Assembly: GCA_009733745.1 (NCBI GenBank)
Contig: WNWL01000001.1
Span: forward strand, 372,001-436,000
DNA from: Oceanobacillus sp. HTM 045
GTDB taxonomy: Bacteria > Pseudomonadota > Alphaproteobacteria > Rhodobacterales > Rhodobacteraceae
Direction of reading: 5' to 3'
DNA: 64,000 nt
Of this stretch, positions 53,458-62,183 are shown piece after piece. The first letter of the stretch is position 1; every line of letters begins with the position of its first letter. Made by a program: the position numbers and the translations under genes. The notes under the pieces are model-generated. The model worked only from the letters and a program-made list of their open reading frames with translations, did not search any database and had not been told where the DNA came from.

Positions 53458-54852
53458 TCAGTCCTTCAGGCTTTCTTCGCGCAGGCCGTCGGCCAGCAGG
53501 TTCAGGCCCAGCACCAGCGTCATCAGCGCGATGGCGGGGAAGAGCGCGAGATGCGCCGTGTCCGCGAGGCGGACGAAGGGCCTGCCGTGGTTGATCATCG
53601 AGCCCCAGTCCGGGCTCTCGGGCTGCAGCCCGAGGCCGAAGAAGCCGAGGGTGCCGAGCAGGATCGTGGTGTAGCCGATCCTGAGGCAGAAATCGACGAT
53701 CAGCGGCCCGCGGGCGTTCGGCAGGATCTCCCAGAGCATGATGTACCAGGAGCGCTCGCCGCGGGTCTGCGCCGCCGCCACGTAGTCGCGCGTCTTGATG
53801 TCCATGGTGATGCCGCGGACGATGCGGAAGACGCCGGGCGAGGAGCCCAGGATCACGGCGGCGAAGATGTTCAGCTCGTTCGGCGCAAGCTGGATCGCAT
53901 CCAGCGGCTCGCCGCCGAAGACCGGCCCGAAATAGGCCCAGCAGGCGACCGCGGCGATGCCCGCCTCGAGATGCCGCGTGGGCCGGTTCGGGATCGGGAC
54001 GTAGATGATGATCAGCAGTGCGGTGAACACCACGAGGCCCGAGGTCGCGCCGATCTCGGTCTCGGACAGGAAGCCCCCGCCGATGCCCTTGATCATGTCG
54101 AGGCCGAACACCAGCCCGAAGTAGAGCCAGAGGCCGACCACCGCCGTGACGCCGAGATAGGACCACATCTTCTTCGGCGCCTGCTCGTAGCGGGTGAACC
54201 ACATGGCGCAGAGGAACAGGATCGGGAACAGCAGGAACACCGCCGCCAGCGCGATCGGGATCGACCACGGGATGGTGAAGGGCCCGATCTCCACCGGCAC
54301 CGCCAGCTGCACCTCCGGCGTGACCAACAGGTAGAACAGCAGGATCACCGGGAAGGCGAGGATCAGGTTGGCGAGGAACGAGAACAGCGTGTCCGACCAG
54401 CCGAGGAAGTAGCCCGCCGGCAGGCCCAGCGTCGAGCCGACCATGTAGGCGATCAGCGTCGCGGAGGGCGCGATGATCAGCACCACCCGGCAGCCGTAGA
54501 CCACGCGGGAGAAGATGTCCCGCGCGAGGTTGTCGCCGCCCCAGAGGAAGACGATGTTGCTCTCCGGGTCGATGATGCCCGGCGCGCCGCGCTTGATGCC
54601 GCCCGCGAAGGACTGCTCCAGCGGCCCCATCTGGGCGATCACGTCGGCCCAGATCGCGGTGAACACCCAGAACAGCACGATCACCACGCCGGCCATGCCG
54701 ATCCGGGAGTCGTAGAGCCGCCCGAAGGTTCCGAGCCGGTTGCGGTAGCGGTAGCCGACCGCCAGCGTGACGGCGATCGACAGCCAGGTGGGCCAGAAGC
54801 GGGTGATCGTGTAGAGGATCACCTCGTACCAGGCGATGTATTCGGGTTCCAT
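53458..54852 (-). CDS. oligopeptide ABC transporter permease, DppC type, extended
   Basis: A 464-residue membrane protein. The DppC core is present: N-terminal GYRYRNRLGTFGRLYDSRIGMAGVVIVLFWV, then GGDNLARDIFSRVVYGCRVVLIIA, and the EAA loop ARGPLIVDFCLRIGYTTILLGTLGFFGLGLQPESPDWG. It is about 160 residues longer than usual DppC. The extra helices (VTPEVQLAVPVEIGPFTIPWSIPIALAAVFLLFPILFLCAMW and others) are inserted in the middle, between the ICTD-type segment and the EAA loop. It lies 11 bp upstream of the ATPase gene. Confidence 0.92.
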   Translation of the reverse strand: MEPEYIAWYEVILYTITRFWPTWLSIAVTLAVGYRYRNRLGTFGRLYDSRIGMAGVVIVLFWVFTAIWADVIAQMGPLEQSFAGGIKRGAPGIIDPESNIVFLWGGDNLARDIFSRVVYGCRVVLIIAPSATLIAYMVGSTLGLPAGYFLGWSDTLFSFLANLILAFPVILLFYLLVTPEVQLAVPVEIGPFTIPWSIPIALAAVFLLFPILFLCAMWFTRYEQAPKKMWSYLGVTAVVGLWLYFGLVFGLDMIKGIGGGFLSETEIGATSGLVVFTALLIIIYVPIPNRPTRHLEAGIAAVACWAYFGPVFGGEPLDAIQLAPNELNIFAAVILGSSPGVFRIVRGITMDIKTRDYVAAAQTRGERSWYIMLWEILPNARGPLIVDFCLRIGYTTILLGTLGFFGLGLQPESPDWGSMINHGRPFVRLADTAHLALFPAIALMTLVLGLNLLADGLREESLKD

Positions 54853-54875
54853 GTCCTATCTCCCCCCGTGCCGTC

Positions 54876-55937
54876 TCATTTCACGCGGATGCGCGGGTTG
54901 AGATACGCGTAGCCTATGTCGGATATGAGCTGCGTCAGCAGCACCACGATCACCGCCACCCATGAGATCGCCAGCAGCAGGTCGATGTCGTTGTTGCCGG
55001 CGGCCTGGATCAGGGCGAAGCCGAAGCCCTTGTAGTTGAACATCGCCTCGACGACGACGACGCCGGTCAGCAGCCATGGGAACTGGAGCATGATCACCGT
55101 GAACGGGGTGATCAGCGCGTTCCGGAGCGCGTGCTTGAGGACGACGGTGCGGAAGTTGAGCCCCTTGAGCCGGGCGGTGCGGATGTAGTGCGAGGTCATC
55201 ACCTCGACCATCGAGGCCCGCGTCAGCCGGGCGATGTAGCCCATGCCATAGAGCGCCATGGTCATCACCGGCAGGGTGAAGTTCTCGAAGGTCACGTCGC
55301 CCGCCTTGGCGATGCCCTTCAGCCAGCCGAGGCCGGAGGCGAAGATGACGGTGAAGATGATGCCGGTGACGTATTCCGGCGCGGAGGTCGTGGCGATGGA
55401 CGCGACCGAGAGGCCGCGGTCGAGCCCCGTGCCCTCGCGCATCCCGGCGAGGATGCCGATGGTCAGCGACATCGGGATCATCACGATCATCACCCAGAAC
55501 ATCAGGATGCCCGTGTGTCCGAGCCGTTCGCCGACCACCTCGGCCACCGGCTTGCGGAACACCCGGCTCCAGCCCATCGCGCCCTGGATGGTGCCGCAGA
55601 AGGCGGAGGTGGTGGCCTCGGGCCCCTCGGCCACGAGTGCCGCCTGTTCCTCCTCGGAGAGGCAGGACAGGCCCGGCCCGAAGGGCTGGCCCTCGCGCAC
55701 CCAGACCGAGGCCGGGACGACCCCGAGCCACTCGGCGTAGCGGGTGAGGAACGGCCGGTTGAAGCCCTCGTTCTCCAGCCACTGCTCGACCTGCTCGTCG
55801 GTCATGCGCATGTTGCCTTCGGTCTTGGCCAGCTTCTCCAGGTTGCCGGGAAGGTTGACCATGTAGAAGACGATCACGGTGAGCGCGACCATCGTCGCCA
55901 GCATCGTGCCGGTACGGCGAAGGATGAACATCAGCAT
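54876..55937 (-). CDS. oligopeptide ABC transporter permease, DppB type
   Basis: A 353-residue integral membrane protein with an N-terminal helix (RRTGTMLATMVALTVIVFYMV), a periplasmic segment including CLSEEEQAALVAEGPEATTSAFC and five further helices. The EAA-like loop reads YIRTARLKGLNFRTVVLKHALRNALITPFTV, and the C-terminus is DIGYAYLNPRIRVK, standard for DppB. The two Cys in the periplasmic insert could form a disulfide. The gene starts about 180 bp after the binding-protein stop, separated by a hairpin. Confidence 0.94.
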   Translation of the reverse strand: MLMFILRRTGTMLATMVALTVIVFYMVNLPGNLEKLAKTEGNMRMTDEQVEQWLENEGFNRPFLTRYAEWLGVVPASVWVREGQPFGPGLSCLSEEEQAALVAEGPEATTSAFCGTIQGAMGWSRVFRKPVAEVVGERLGHTGILMFWVMIVMIPMSLTIGILAGMREGTGLDRGLSVASIATTSAPEYVTGIIFTVIFASGLGWLKGIAKAGDVTFENFTLPVMTMALYGMGYIARLTRASMVEVMTSHYIRTARLKGLNFRTVVLKHALRNALITPFTVIMLQFPWLLTGVVVVEAMFNYKGFGFALIQAAGNNDIDLLLAISWVAVIVVLLTQLISDIGYAYLNPRIRVK

Positions 55938-56080
55938 GTGAGTACCCCTTGTGTCGCTTGCTGCCGGCGGCTGATGATCCGGTCAGCGGGCTTGCCGGGT
56001 CCTGTCACCCCGGTGTCGGCACCGCCCCCGGCTCGTTCGCGCCGCGCGGGATGCGCGGGTGGCGGGGGTCGATGCGAGAA

Positions 56081-56104
56081 GGGGCGGCCCGTGCGGGCCG
56101 CCCC
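56081..56104 (-). terminator. intra-operon hairpin after the binding-protein gene
   Basis: GGGGCGGCCCG (56081-56091) pairs with CGGGCCGCCCC (56094-56104). It lies 11 bp past the stop at 56115 with no long U-tract. This is typical of leaky attenuators that keep binding-protein levels above permease levels. Confidence 0.6.
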
Positions 56105-56114
56105 TCCGTGGTTG

Positions 56115-57758
56115 TCAGTCGTCGAGCCAGTAGAGGTCGGCGAACTGGAACTGGGCCTGGTGCATCTCGTAGCCCATCACCCCCTCGCGGTGGGAGCGGA
56201 AGATCGAGCGCCAGTAGGGCTGGATGATCACGCCCGAGTCGCGCAGGTTGGTCTCGATCTTGGCCATGATCTCGCGGCGTGCCTCGACGTCGGGAGTGGC
56301 CAGCGCCTGCGTGATCAGCGTGTCGAACTCCTCGTTCGCGTAGCCGGTCTCGTTCCAGGCCTCGCCGGACTTGTAGGCCAGCGCGAGGACCTGCACGCCG
56401 AGCGGGCGGCCGTTCCAGTTGGTCGACGAGAACGGGTACTTCGTCCAGTCGTTCCAGAAGGTCGAGCCCGGGATCACCGTGCGCTTCACGTTCAGCCCGG
56501 CGTCGCGCATCTGCGCCGCCACGGCGTCGGTGGTGTTGCGCCGCCAGTCGTCGTCGATCGAGATGATGTCGAACTCGAAGTCGGACTGGCCGGCCTCTTC
56601 CAGCAGCGCCTTGGCCTTCTCGACGTCGCGGACATGCGGGCCGACATCGGCATACTCGATGTGCATCGGGCCGACATGGTGGTTGGCCGCCGGGATGCCG
56701 GTGCCGTCGATGCCGAGCGCCAGGACCGCCGCGTTGTCGACCGCGAGCTGCACCGCGTTGCGCACCCGCTGGTCGTCATAGGGCGGGTTGTTGACGTTCA
56801 TGCGGATGACGATGGTCGAGCCGGTGGCCTTCTCGGAGGTGATCATGCCGATCGACTCGACCTGGGCCAGCGAGTCCGGCTCGGTCAGGTAGGTGGCGTC
56901 GACCTCCTCGGCCTCCAGCGCCGCGACCATCGCGGTCGGGTCGGTGCCGTGGTCGTGGTACTCGACCGCGTCGAGCCAGAACTCGCCGCCCCACCAGGGC
57001 TCTTCCTTGCGCTCGATGCGCGCCATCACGCCGACCTCGTACTCGACCAGCTTGCACGGGCCGGTGGAGATCTCGCAGGCGACCATCGGGTCGAGATCGC
57101 CGTTGTAGGACCGGTGCATGACCATGGCCGGGTAGTCGGACATGCCGGCGATGATCGAGATGTCCGGCGCAAGCAGGTTGAGCTTCACCGTGTAGTCGTC
57201 GATCTTCTCGATCGCGCCCTCGGCGGCGACGTTGGTCTCCGGGTCGATCAGCGCGGCGACGCGGCCGGCCATCGAGTTGCCCTCGACGTCCTTCTCGCAC
57301 CAGCGGTTGATGTTGTGGATCACGTCGTCGGCGTTGAAGTCGTCGCCGTTCGACCACTTCACGCCTTCGCGGACCTTCAGCGTGTAGGTCTTGGCGTCGT
57401 CGGACGCCTCCCAGCTCTCGAGCAGCCAGGGCGAGAAGGTGAAGTCGGCGTTCCAGCGCACCAGGTACTCGTTCACCGAGGCCAGCGCGGCGCCCATCTC
57501 GGTCCAGTCGAAGGTGCGCGGGTCCTTGAAGGCCTTGACCCGCATCGAGATGCGCAGCGTGCCGCCCTTCTTCGGCTCCTGGGCCGAAGCGGGAGTCGGG
57601 GTCAGTCCGCCGAGGGTGAAGGCGCCGGCGGACGTCACGCCCAGCGCGGCCATCGTCGCGAGATATTCGCGCCGATTCATCTTGCCCGCCCGGAACTGCT
57701 CCGCGACACCTTCGGCCATCGGATGCAGTGACCGGTCGGTCATCATCAGTTTGGTCAT
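56115..57758 (-). CDS. peptide/nickel-type ABC substrate-binding protein (SBP_bac_5), Tat signal
   Basis: A 547-residue family 5 binding protein. A late twin-arginine signal is visible ([26 protein letters not shown], residues 27-52), preceded by 26 residues that may be a non-standard extension; ATG at residue 27 is an alternative start. The mature part has [78 protein letters not shown] and [33 protein letters not shown], all typical of the family. It captures peptides or similar ligands. First gene of the operon. Confidence 0.94.
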   Translation of the reverse strand: MTKLMMTDRSLHPMAEGVAEQFRAGKMNRREYLATMAALGVTSAGAFTLGGLTPTPASAQEPKKGGTLRISMRVKAFKDPRTFDWTEMGAALASVNEYLVRWNADFTFSPWLLESWEASDDAKTYTLKVREGVKWSNGDDFNADDVIHNINRWCEKDVEGNSMAGRVAALIDPETNVAAEGAIEKIDDYTVKLNLLAPDISIIAGMSDYPAMVMHRSYNGDLDPMVACEISTGPCKLVEYEVGVMARIERKEEPWWGGEFWLDAVEYHDHGTDPTAMVAALEAEEVDATYLTEPDSLAQVESIGMITSEKATGSTIVIRMNVNNPPYDDQRVRNAVQLAVDNAAVLALGIDGTGIPAANHHVGPMHIEYADVGPHVRDVEKAKALLEEAGQSDFEFDIISIDDDWRRNTTDAVAAQMRDAGLNVKRTVIPGSTFWNDWTKYPFSSTNWNGRPLGVQVLALAYKSGEAWNETGYANEEFDTLITQALATPDVEARREIMAKIETNLRDSGVIIQPYWRSIFRSHREGVMGYEMHQAQFQFADLYWLDD

Positions 57759-57962
57759 AAGGTTCTCCCAACCCTGTTGCTAGCCGCTGCCTGTGTCAGC
57801 GCGACATGTCGTGACGCCAGCTAAACATGTGCCGTAGCCGCGGCCAATCCCGAATTTCGGCGCCTCGAAGGTCACACTCCTGTGTCATCGGAGCGCGGGA
57901 CTGTGACTTTCCGACAATCGACCGCCTCGTGGCGACATTTTCTGCTTTGCGGACTGGCCGCC

Positions 57963-57988
57963 CAACAGTATGCAATAGTATGCTGTTG
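57963..57988. promoter_or_regulatory. possible operator upstream of the peptide ABC operon
   Basis: CAACAG (57963-57968) and CTGTTG (57983-57988) bracket two copies of AGTATGC spaced 10 bp. It lies 205 bp before the binding-protein start. The shape resembles GntR-type sites, but no regulator gene is adjacent. Confidence 0.4.
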
Positions 57989-58229
57989 TGTACTGCGCGT
58001 GCCGGAGATGCGCGCTGTTACTTGGCCTGCGCGCCGTGAGACGGCGCGGAGGTTGCGGGACATCCGCGCCCTGATTCCCGGCGTCAGCGGCAGCATCCCC
58101 CGCGGGCATCGGGGCCCGAACTCCGCCCGGCGCGGGTGGGCCGCACGCGGAGAACCGCTGCCGGATGTGCCGCGAAGGCGTCCGGCAAGGGTCCGATAGG
58201 CGATGCTGCGCCGCGACACCGTGGCCCCA

Positions 58230-58245
58230 TTGAGGGGACCCTCAA
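58230..58245. promoter_or_regulatory. palindrome upstream of fnrL
   Basis: TTGAGGG-GA-CCCTCAA, perfect 7-bp arms, 36 bp before the fnrL ATG. The TTGA/TCAA ends are separated by 8 bp, not the 6 bp of an FNR box. Confidence 0.45.
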
Positions 58246-58281
58246 CCTTTGCTAGCATTTTCGCCGGTCTTTGGAATCCGA

Positions 58282-59037
58282 ATGGGGGCCTACATGCCGA
58301 GCGGGGTTCCCGTGCTTCGCGACTACCGGAATCCGGGCGACGGCGCCGTACCCGTGCGCTGCACGGGCTGCCCGATTCGGGACCGGGCGGTCTGCTCGCT
58401 CTGCAGCGCCGACGAGCTGGCCAAGCTCGATGCGATCAAGTCCTACCGGACCTACACGCACGGCGCCGAGATCATCGGCCTCGGCGAGGACATCGAGTTC
58501 GTCGCCTCGATCGTGACCGGCGTGGTCAAGCTGACCAAGACCCTGGCCGACGGGCGCACGCAGATGGTGGGCCTGCTGTTCCCCGGCGACTTCCTCGGCC
58601 GGGCCCAGACCGGGCCGGCGGAGTTCGACGCGGTCGCGGCCAACGACGTCACCCTCTGCTGCTTCAGCCGCACCCCGTTCCGCCGCCTGATGCACGAGAC
58701 GCCCAATCTCGAGGACCGGCTCCTCGAGATGACGATGGACGAGCTCGACAGTGCCCGCGAGTGGATGCTGCTGCTCGGCCGCAAGACCGCGCGCGAGAAG
58801 GTGGCGAGCTTCGTCCAGATGCTCTGGCACCGCACCGGCGCATCGCAGAGCGACGAGGGCGGCGAGATCGCCCTGCCGCTGACCCGCGCGGAGATCGCCG
58901 AGTATCTCGGCCTGACGATCGAGACCGTCAGCCGCCAGATGACCAAGCTGCGCGGCGACGCCATCATAGACTTCACCAGCGCTCGCAACGTGCGCGTGCT
59001 CGACATGGAAGCGCTGGAGGAAGCGGCGGGGTCCTGA
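58282..59037 (+). CDS. fnrL: Crp/Fnr-family oxygen-responsive regulator FnrL
   Basis: A 251-residue regulator starting at ATG 58282 (an upstream in-frame start at 58249 is possible). An N-terminal Cys cluster, RCTGCPIRDRAVCSLC, would hold a [4Fe-4S] cluster. The fourth ligand would be the internal Cys in NDVTLCCF. The cNMP-type beta-roll (IIGLGEDIEFVASIVTGVVKLTKTLADGRTQMVGLLFPGDFLGR), dimer helix and winged HTH (LTRAEIAEYLGLTIETVSRQMTKLRGDAII) follow. Glu and Arg in the recognition helix (ETVSRQ) fit binding to TTGA-N6-TCAA. It controls anaerobic genes. It lies next to hemN, convergent, which carries an FNR box. Confidence 0.94.
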   Translation: MGAYMPSGVPVLRDYRNPGDGAVPVRCTGCPIRDRAVCSLCSADELAKLDAIKSYRTYTHGAEIIGLGEDIEFVASIVTGVVKLTKTLADGRTQMVGLLFPGDFLGRAQTGPAEFDAVAANDVTLCCFSRTPFRRLMHETPNLEDRLLEMTMDELDSAREWMLLLGRKTAREKVASFVQMLWHRTGASQSDEGGEIALPLTRAEIAEYLGLTIETVSRQMTKLRGDAIIDFTSARNVRVLDMEALEEAAGS

Positions 59038-59074
59038 GTTCCCCGATCGTCCCGCCGCCTGCCGACACTCGCCG

Positions 59075-60454
59075 TCAGACCGCCTGCGCGTGCCGCGGCG
59101 CCGCGCCCTTGCCCGCGCCCTGCGCCGCCATGTGCGCCTGGAAGGCCGGGTCGAACAGGCTGGCGATGCTGCGGAGCGCGGTGCGCCCCGGCTCGGTGAC
59201 GCGGAGGCGCGAGCCCGTCATCTCGACCAGGCCTGCCTCGGCGAGCGGCGCGAGCGCGGCCGTCTCGGCGCCGAACATGTCCGGCGCCTCGCCCGCGGCG
59301 AAGGCCTCGCCGGCGAGATCGACCTCGAGGTCGCACATGATCCGCTCGATCACCCGGCGGCGCAGCCGGTCCTCCGCGCCGAGCGCGATGCCGCGTGCGA
59401 CCGGGTGCGCGCCGGCCTCCACCTGCCGCGCCCACGCGCCGGTCTCGGTGACGTTCTGCGCATAGCCCTGCGGCAGCGCGCTGATCGCGCTGGCGCCGAA
59501 GCCGAGGATCGCGGGGCAGGGGTCGTCGGTATAGCCTTGGAAATTGCGCCGCAGCCGCCCCCCGGCCTGCGCCGTGACGAGGCTGTCATGGGGCAGCGCG
59601 AAATGGTCGAGCCCGATGCGGACATAGCCGAGGCGCACCAGCAGGTCCGCCGCCGCGTGGGCCTGCTCGATCCGCTCTTCCGCGCCGGGCAGCGCGTCGT
59701 AGGGGATCTTCTTCTGCACCGAGGCCACCCAGGGGACATGCGCGTAGCCGAACAGCGCGATCCGGTCGGGAAGCAGGCTGACGGCGCGCTCGATGCTGGC
59801 CAGCAGGGTCGCCGTGGTCTGGTGCGGCAGGCCGTACATCAGGTCGAAGTTGATCTGGCCGATCCCCTCGGCGCGGAGCCGGTCGACGCAGTCGGCCACC
59901 TGCTCGAAGGGCTGCACCCGGTTGATGGCCCGCTGCACCTCTGGGCAGAACTCCTGCACCCCGAGCGAGGCGCGGGTGAACCCGGCCGCCGCCAACCGCG
60001 GCGCCCAGTCGGCGGTGAAGGTGCGCGGGTCGATCTCGACCGCGGCCTCCTCCATCCCCGAGAGGTCGAAGGCGGTGCGGAGCGCCGACATCGCGGCCTC
60101 GAACCCCTCGGGCGGCAGGCTGTGCGGGGTGCCGCCGCCGAAATGGAGCCGGGTGGCGCGCATCCGCCCCGGCAGCGCGCGGGCGGCCTGCGCGATCTCG
60201 CGCGCCAGCGTGGCGGCGTATTGCAGCACCGGCCCGTCGCGGGTCGCCAGCTTCTTGTTGCAGGCGCAGTACCAGCACATCGACCGGCAGAACGGGACAT
60301 GGACGTAGAGCGAGAGCGGCATGTCCGCCGGGATCTCGCCGAGCCATCGCCCGAAGGCCTCGGTGCCGACGCCGTCATGGAACTGCGGCACGGTGGGGTA
60401 GCTGGTGTAGCGGGGCGCGCGGTCGCCGATCAGGCGGAGCAGGTGCTGGGTCAT
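59075..60454 (-). CDS. hemN: oxygen-independent coproporphyrinogen III oxidase HemN
   Basis: A 459-residue radical SAM enzyme converting coproporphyrinogen III to protoporphyrinogen IX without oxygen. The radical SAM motif is FCRSMCWYCACNKKL (C-x3-C-x2-C, and the fourth Cys typical of HemN). It is preceded by RAPRYTSYPTVPQF. The HemN C-terminal segment is GRLRRNFQGYTDDPCPAILGFGASAISALPQGYAQN, and the residues after VARGIALGAEDRLRR are also family typical. The length matches HemN rather than HemW. An FNR box lies 36 bp upstream, so induction by FnrL under low oxygen is expected. Confidence 0.96.
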   Translation of the reverse strand: MTQHLLRLIGDRAPRYTSYPTVPQFHDGVGTEAFGRWLGEIPADMPLSLYVHVPFCRSMCWYCACNKKLATRDGPVLQYAATLAREIAQAARALPGRMRATRLHFGGGTPHSLPPEGFEAAMSALRTAFDLSGMEEAAVEIDPRTFTADWAPRLAAAGFTRASLGVQEFCPEVQRAINRVQPFEQVADCVDRLRAEGIGQINFDLMYGLPHQTTATLLASIERAVSLLPDRIALFGYAHVPWVASVQKKIPYDALPGAEERIEQAHAAADLLVRLGYVRIGLDHFALPHDSLVTAQAGGRLRRNFQGYTDDPCPAILGFGASAISALPQGYAQNVTETGAWARQVEAGAHPVARGIALGAEDRLRRRVIERIMCDLEVDLAGEAFAAGEAPDMFGAETAALAPLAEAGLVEMTGSRLRVTEPGRTALRSIASLFDPAFQAHMAAQGAGKGAAPRHAQAV

Positions 60455-60489
60455 GCGCGCGAAGATGCGCCGCGCCGGGGCGGATGGCG

Positions 60490-60503
60490 TTGACCTGAGT
60501 CAA
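60490..60503. promoter_or_regulatory. FNR box upstream of hemN
   Basis: TTGACCTGAGTCAA fits TTGA-N6-TCAA with the inner GAC/GTC symmetry. It lies 36 bp upstream of the hemN ATG and faces the minus strand promoter. Confidence 0.88.
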
Positions 60504-60551
60504 GCGGGCGCGCGGCATGACCGCGCGCCCGGATCACGTTGGACGATGGTC

Positions 60552-62105
60552 CTAGTTCCCGCCCGAGAGGCGCGGCGCGAGCATCCCGGTCCAGACGCCC
60601 AGCACCTCCTGGTTCAGCCCCTCGAAGGTGCCCTCCCAGCCGTCGCCGCCGTGGTCGGCGAGGCGGCGCAGGATACGGTCGCGCAGCGCGGCGGAAGAGA
60701 GGTCGCCCGCCGCGGCGGCCAGCGAGGCCATGACGTAGGCATCCTCGTAGGAGCGCGGCCGGCTGACGCCCATCAGCGCCGCCAGCGCGCCGTCGCGCAG
60801 CTCCGCCACGCTCTGGACGCCGGAGATGAAGGAGCCGCGGTCGGTGGTCTGGAGCGAGAGGATCTGGTCCGCCGTCAGGTCCTGCTCGATGCCGTCGAGG
60901 GCGGCGAGCCCGCCATCCGCGCCACCCGCCGCGGCGGCGAGGGCGAAGCGGTAGGCGGCCACGGGGTCGTCATCCGCCAGCGCCCCGGCCAGTGCCAGCG
61001 CCGCCTCGGGGTCGGACCCGGCCAGCGGCTCCAACAGGCTGCGGCCGAGCGCCGGGGCGAGCGGCGCGCCGACGCCGGTGAGGAGCGCGAGGCCGGCCTG
61101 CTTCGCCTCCGCATCGCCGAGCGCGCCGCCATCGAGCGCTGCGGCCAGGACCGACGCGGGCACCATCGACGCCGAGCCCGCCGTGGTACCGGCCTCGATC
61201 TTCGGCTCCAGCATGGTGATGACGTCGCCGGGGCCGCGGAAGGTGTCCGGCCCGAGCCAGACCGGGGTGCGCGGGCGGGAGGTCACCGTGAGCGTGCCGG
61301 CACCGCCGAGGAACTCGCCGACCGCCGCGCCCGCCTGCTCGGTGAAGGCGGTCTCGGCCGGGGTTAGCTGGCGGAAGCCGCCCTCGCCCAGCGCCTCCTG
61401 CAGGCCGCGGGTGACGATCTGCGGCGCGGCGTCGAAGCTGAACGCCTCCGGCGGGACGATCGGGCGGATGCGCTCCAGGAGGCCGCGGTCCTCGATCGAG
61501 ACCACGGCGGAGGAGAGCTGCATCGCCGGGTCGGGATCGCCGTAGCCGGTGTCGCGGAACCAGAAATAATCGAAGGTGGCGGCAACATCGATCACCGCCG
61601 CGTCCTTCAGCGCGAGGTGCCCGTCCACGTCCAGCGCCGAGGAGCCGACGTCGAAGGAGAGGTCGACATAGAGCCGCTCCACGTCGATCCCGGGATAGCC
61701 GGTCATGCTCAGCGCCTCGCGCGGCTCGGGCGGCAGGCAGGCGCTGGCGACCTCGGTGCCGACGGCCTCGATGTGCATCTCGGACTGGCCGGGACGGCCG
61801 CTGTTCGAGAGATCGAGCCGGGCGATGCCGATTTCGCAGAAACCCTCCGGGTCCCATTCGTAGAACGGGAAGAACTTCAGCCCGACGATCGAGATCTCGC
61901 TGCCCGCGCGCGAGACGGAGATGCCCTCGTAGGTCACGTCCACCTGGCTGCGCAGCATCAGCACGCCGAAGTCGATCACCGCGCGGGTCAGGTTGTTGAT
62001 GTCGAGAAGCTGCTCGAGCGGGCTCGCCTCCTGCGCCTGCGCCTGCGAGGACAGGGGCACGGCGCAGGTCGCGAGCACGGCGGCGGCGGACAGAAGTCTC
62101 TTCAT
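60552..62105 (-). CDS. secreted protein of unknown function
   Basis: A 517-residue protein with a signal peptide (LLSAAAVLATCAVPLSSQAQA). The N-terminal half is beta-rich and hydrophobic in alternation (DFGVLMLRSQVDVTYEGISVSRAGSEISIVGLKFFPFYEWDP), with a Cys pair (FCEIG, SACLPPEP). A middle region (RPRTPVWLGPDTFRGPGDVITML) precedes a helical, Ala-rich C-terminal half that looks like Sel1/HEAT-type repeats (GSDPEAALALAGALADDDPVAAYRFALAAAAG). I do not recognise the family. It is a single gene between hemN and pgk; a periplasmic or outer-membrane-associated role is inferred from the signal. Confidence 0.75.
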   Translation of the reverse strand: MKRLLSAAAVLATCAVPLSSQAQAQEASPLEQLLDINNLTRAVIDFGVLMLRSQVDVTYEGISVSRAGSEISIVGLKFFPFYEWDPEGFCEIGIARLDLSNSGRPGQSEMHIEAVGTEVASACLPPEPREALSMTGYPGIDVERLYVDLSFDVGSSALDVDGHLALKDAAVIDVAATFDYFWFRDTGYGDPDPAMQLSSAVVSIEDRGLLERIRPIVPPEAFSFDAAPQIVTRGLQEALGEGGFRQLTPAETAFTEQAGAAVGEFLGGAGTLTVTSRPRTPVWLGPDTFRGPGDVITMLEPKIEAGTTAGSASMVPASVLAAALDGGALGDAEAKQAGLALLTGVGAPLAPALGRSLLEPLAGSDPEAALALAGALADDDPVAAYRFALAAAAGGADGGLAALDGIEQDLTADQILSLQTTDRGSFISGVQSVAELRDGALAALMGVSRPRSYEDAYVMASLAAAAGDLSSAALRDRILRRLADHGGDGWEGTFEGLNQEVLGVWTGMLAPRLSGGN

Positions 62106-62183
62106 GGGAACTCTCTCGTCAGGGCGAAAATGGATTGCCCGGCGAGAGTGCCATTCCTCCGCGAGGATTTGAAGACGGTGGTC

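Larger units (their letters stand above)
57759..58281. promoter_or_regulatory. 523-bp intergenic region between the ABC operon and fnrL
   Basis: No convincing gene. The minus-strand frame at 57872-58258 lacks any recognisable protein features. The region holds two distinct dyads: CAACAG ... CTGTTG around direct repeats of AGTATGC (57963-57988), and a 16-bp palindrome (58230-58245) just upstream of fnrL. Promoters for both divergent units must lie here. Confidence 0.55.

Noticed and set aside
58230-58245. An FNR box for fnrL autoregulation
   Set aside because: TTGA and TCAA are separated by 8 bases instead of 6, so it does not meet the FNR pattern. It is kept only as an unexplained palindrome.
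57872-58258. A 128-codon minus-strand gene between the ABC operon and fnrL
   Set aside because: No ribosome site, no domain, Arg/Pro-rich shadow-like composition, and it overlaps the promoter region of fnrL.
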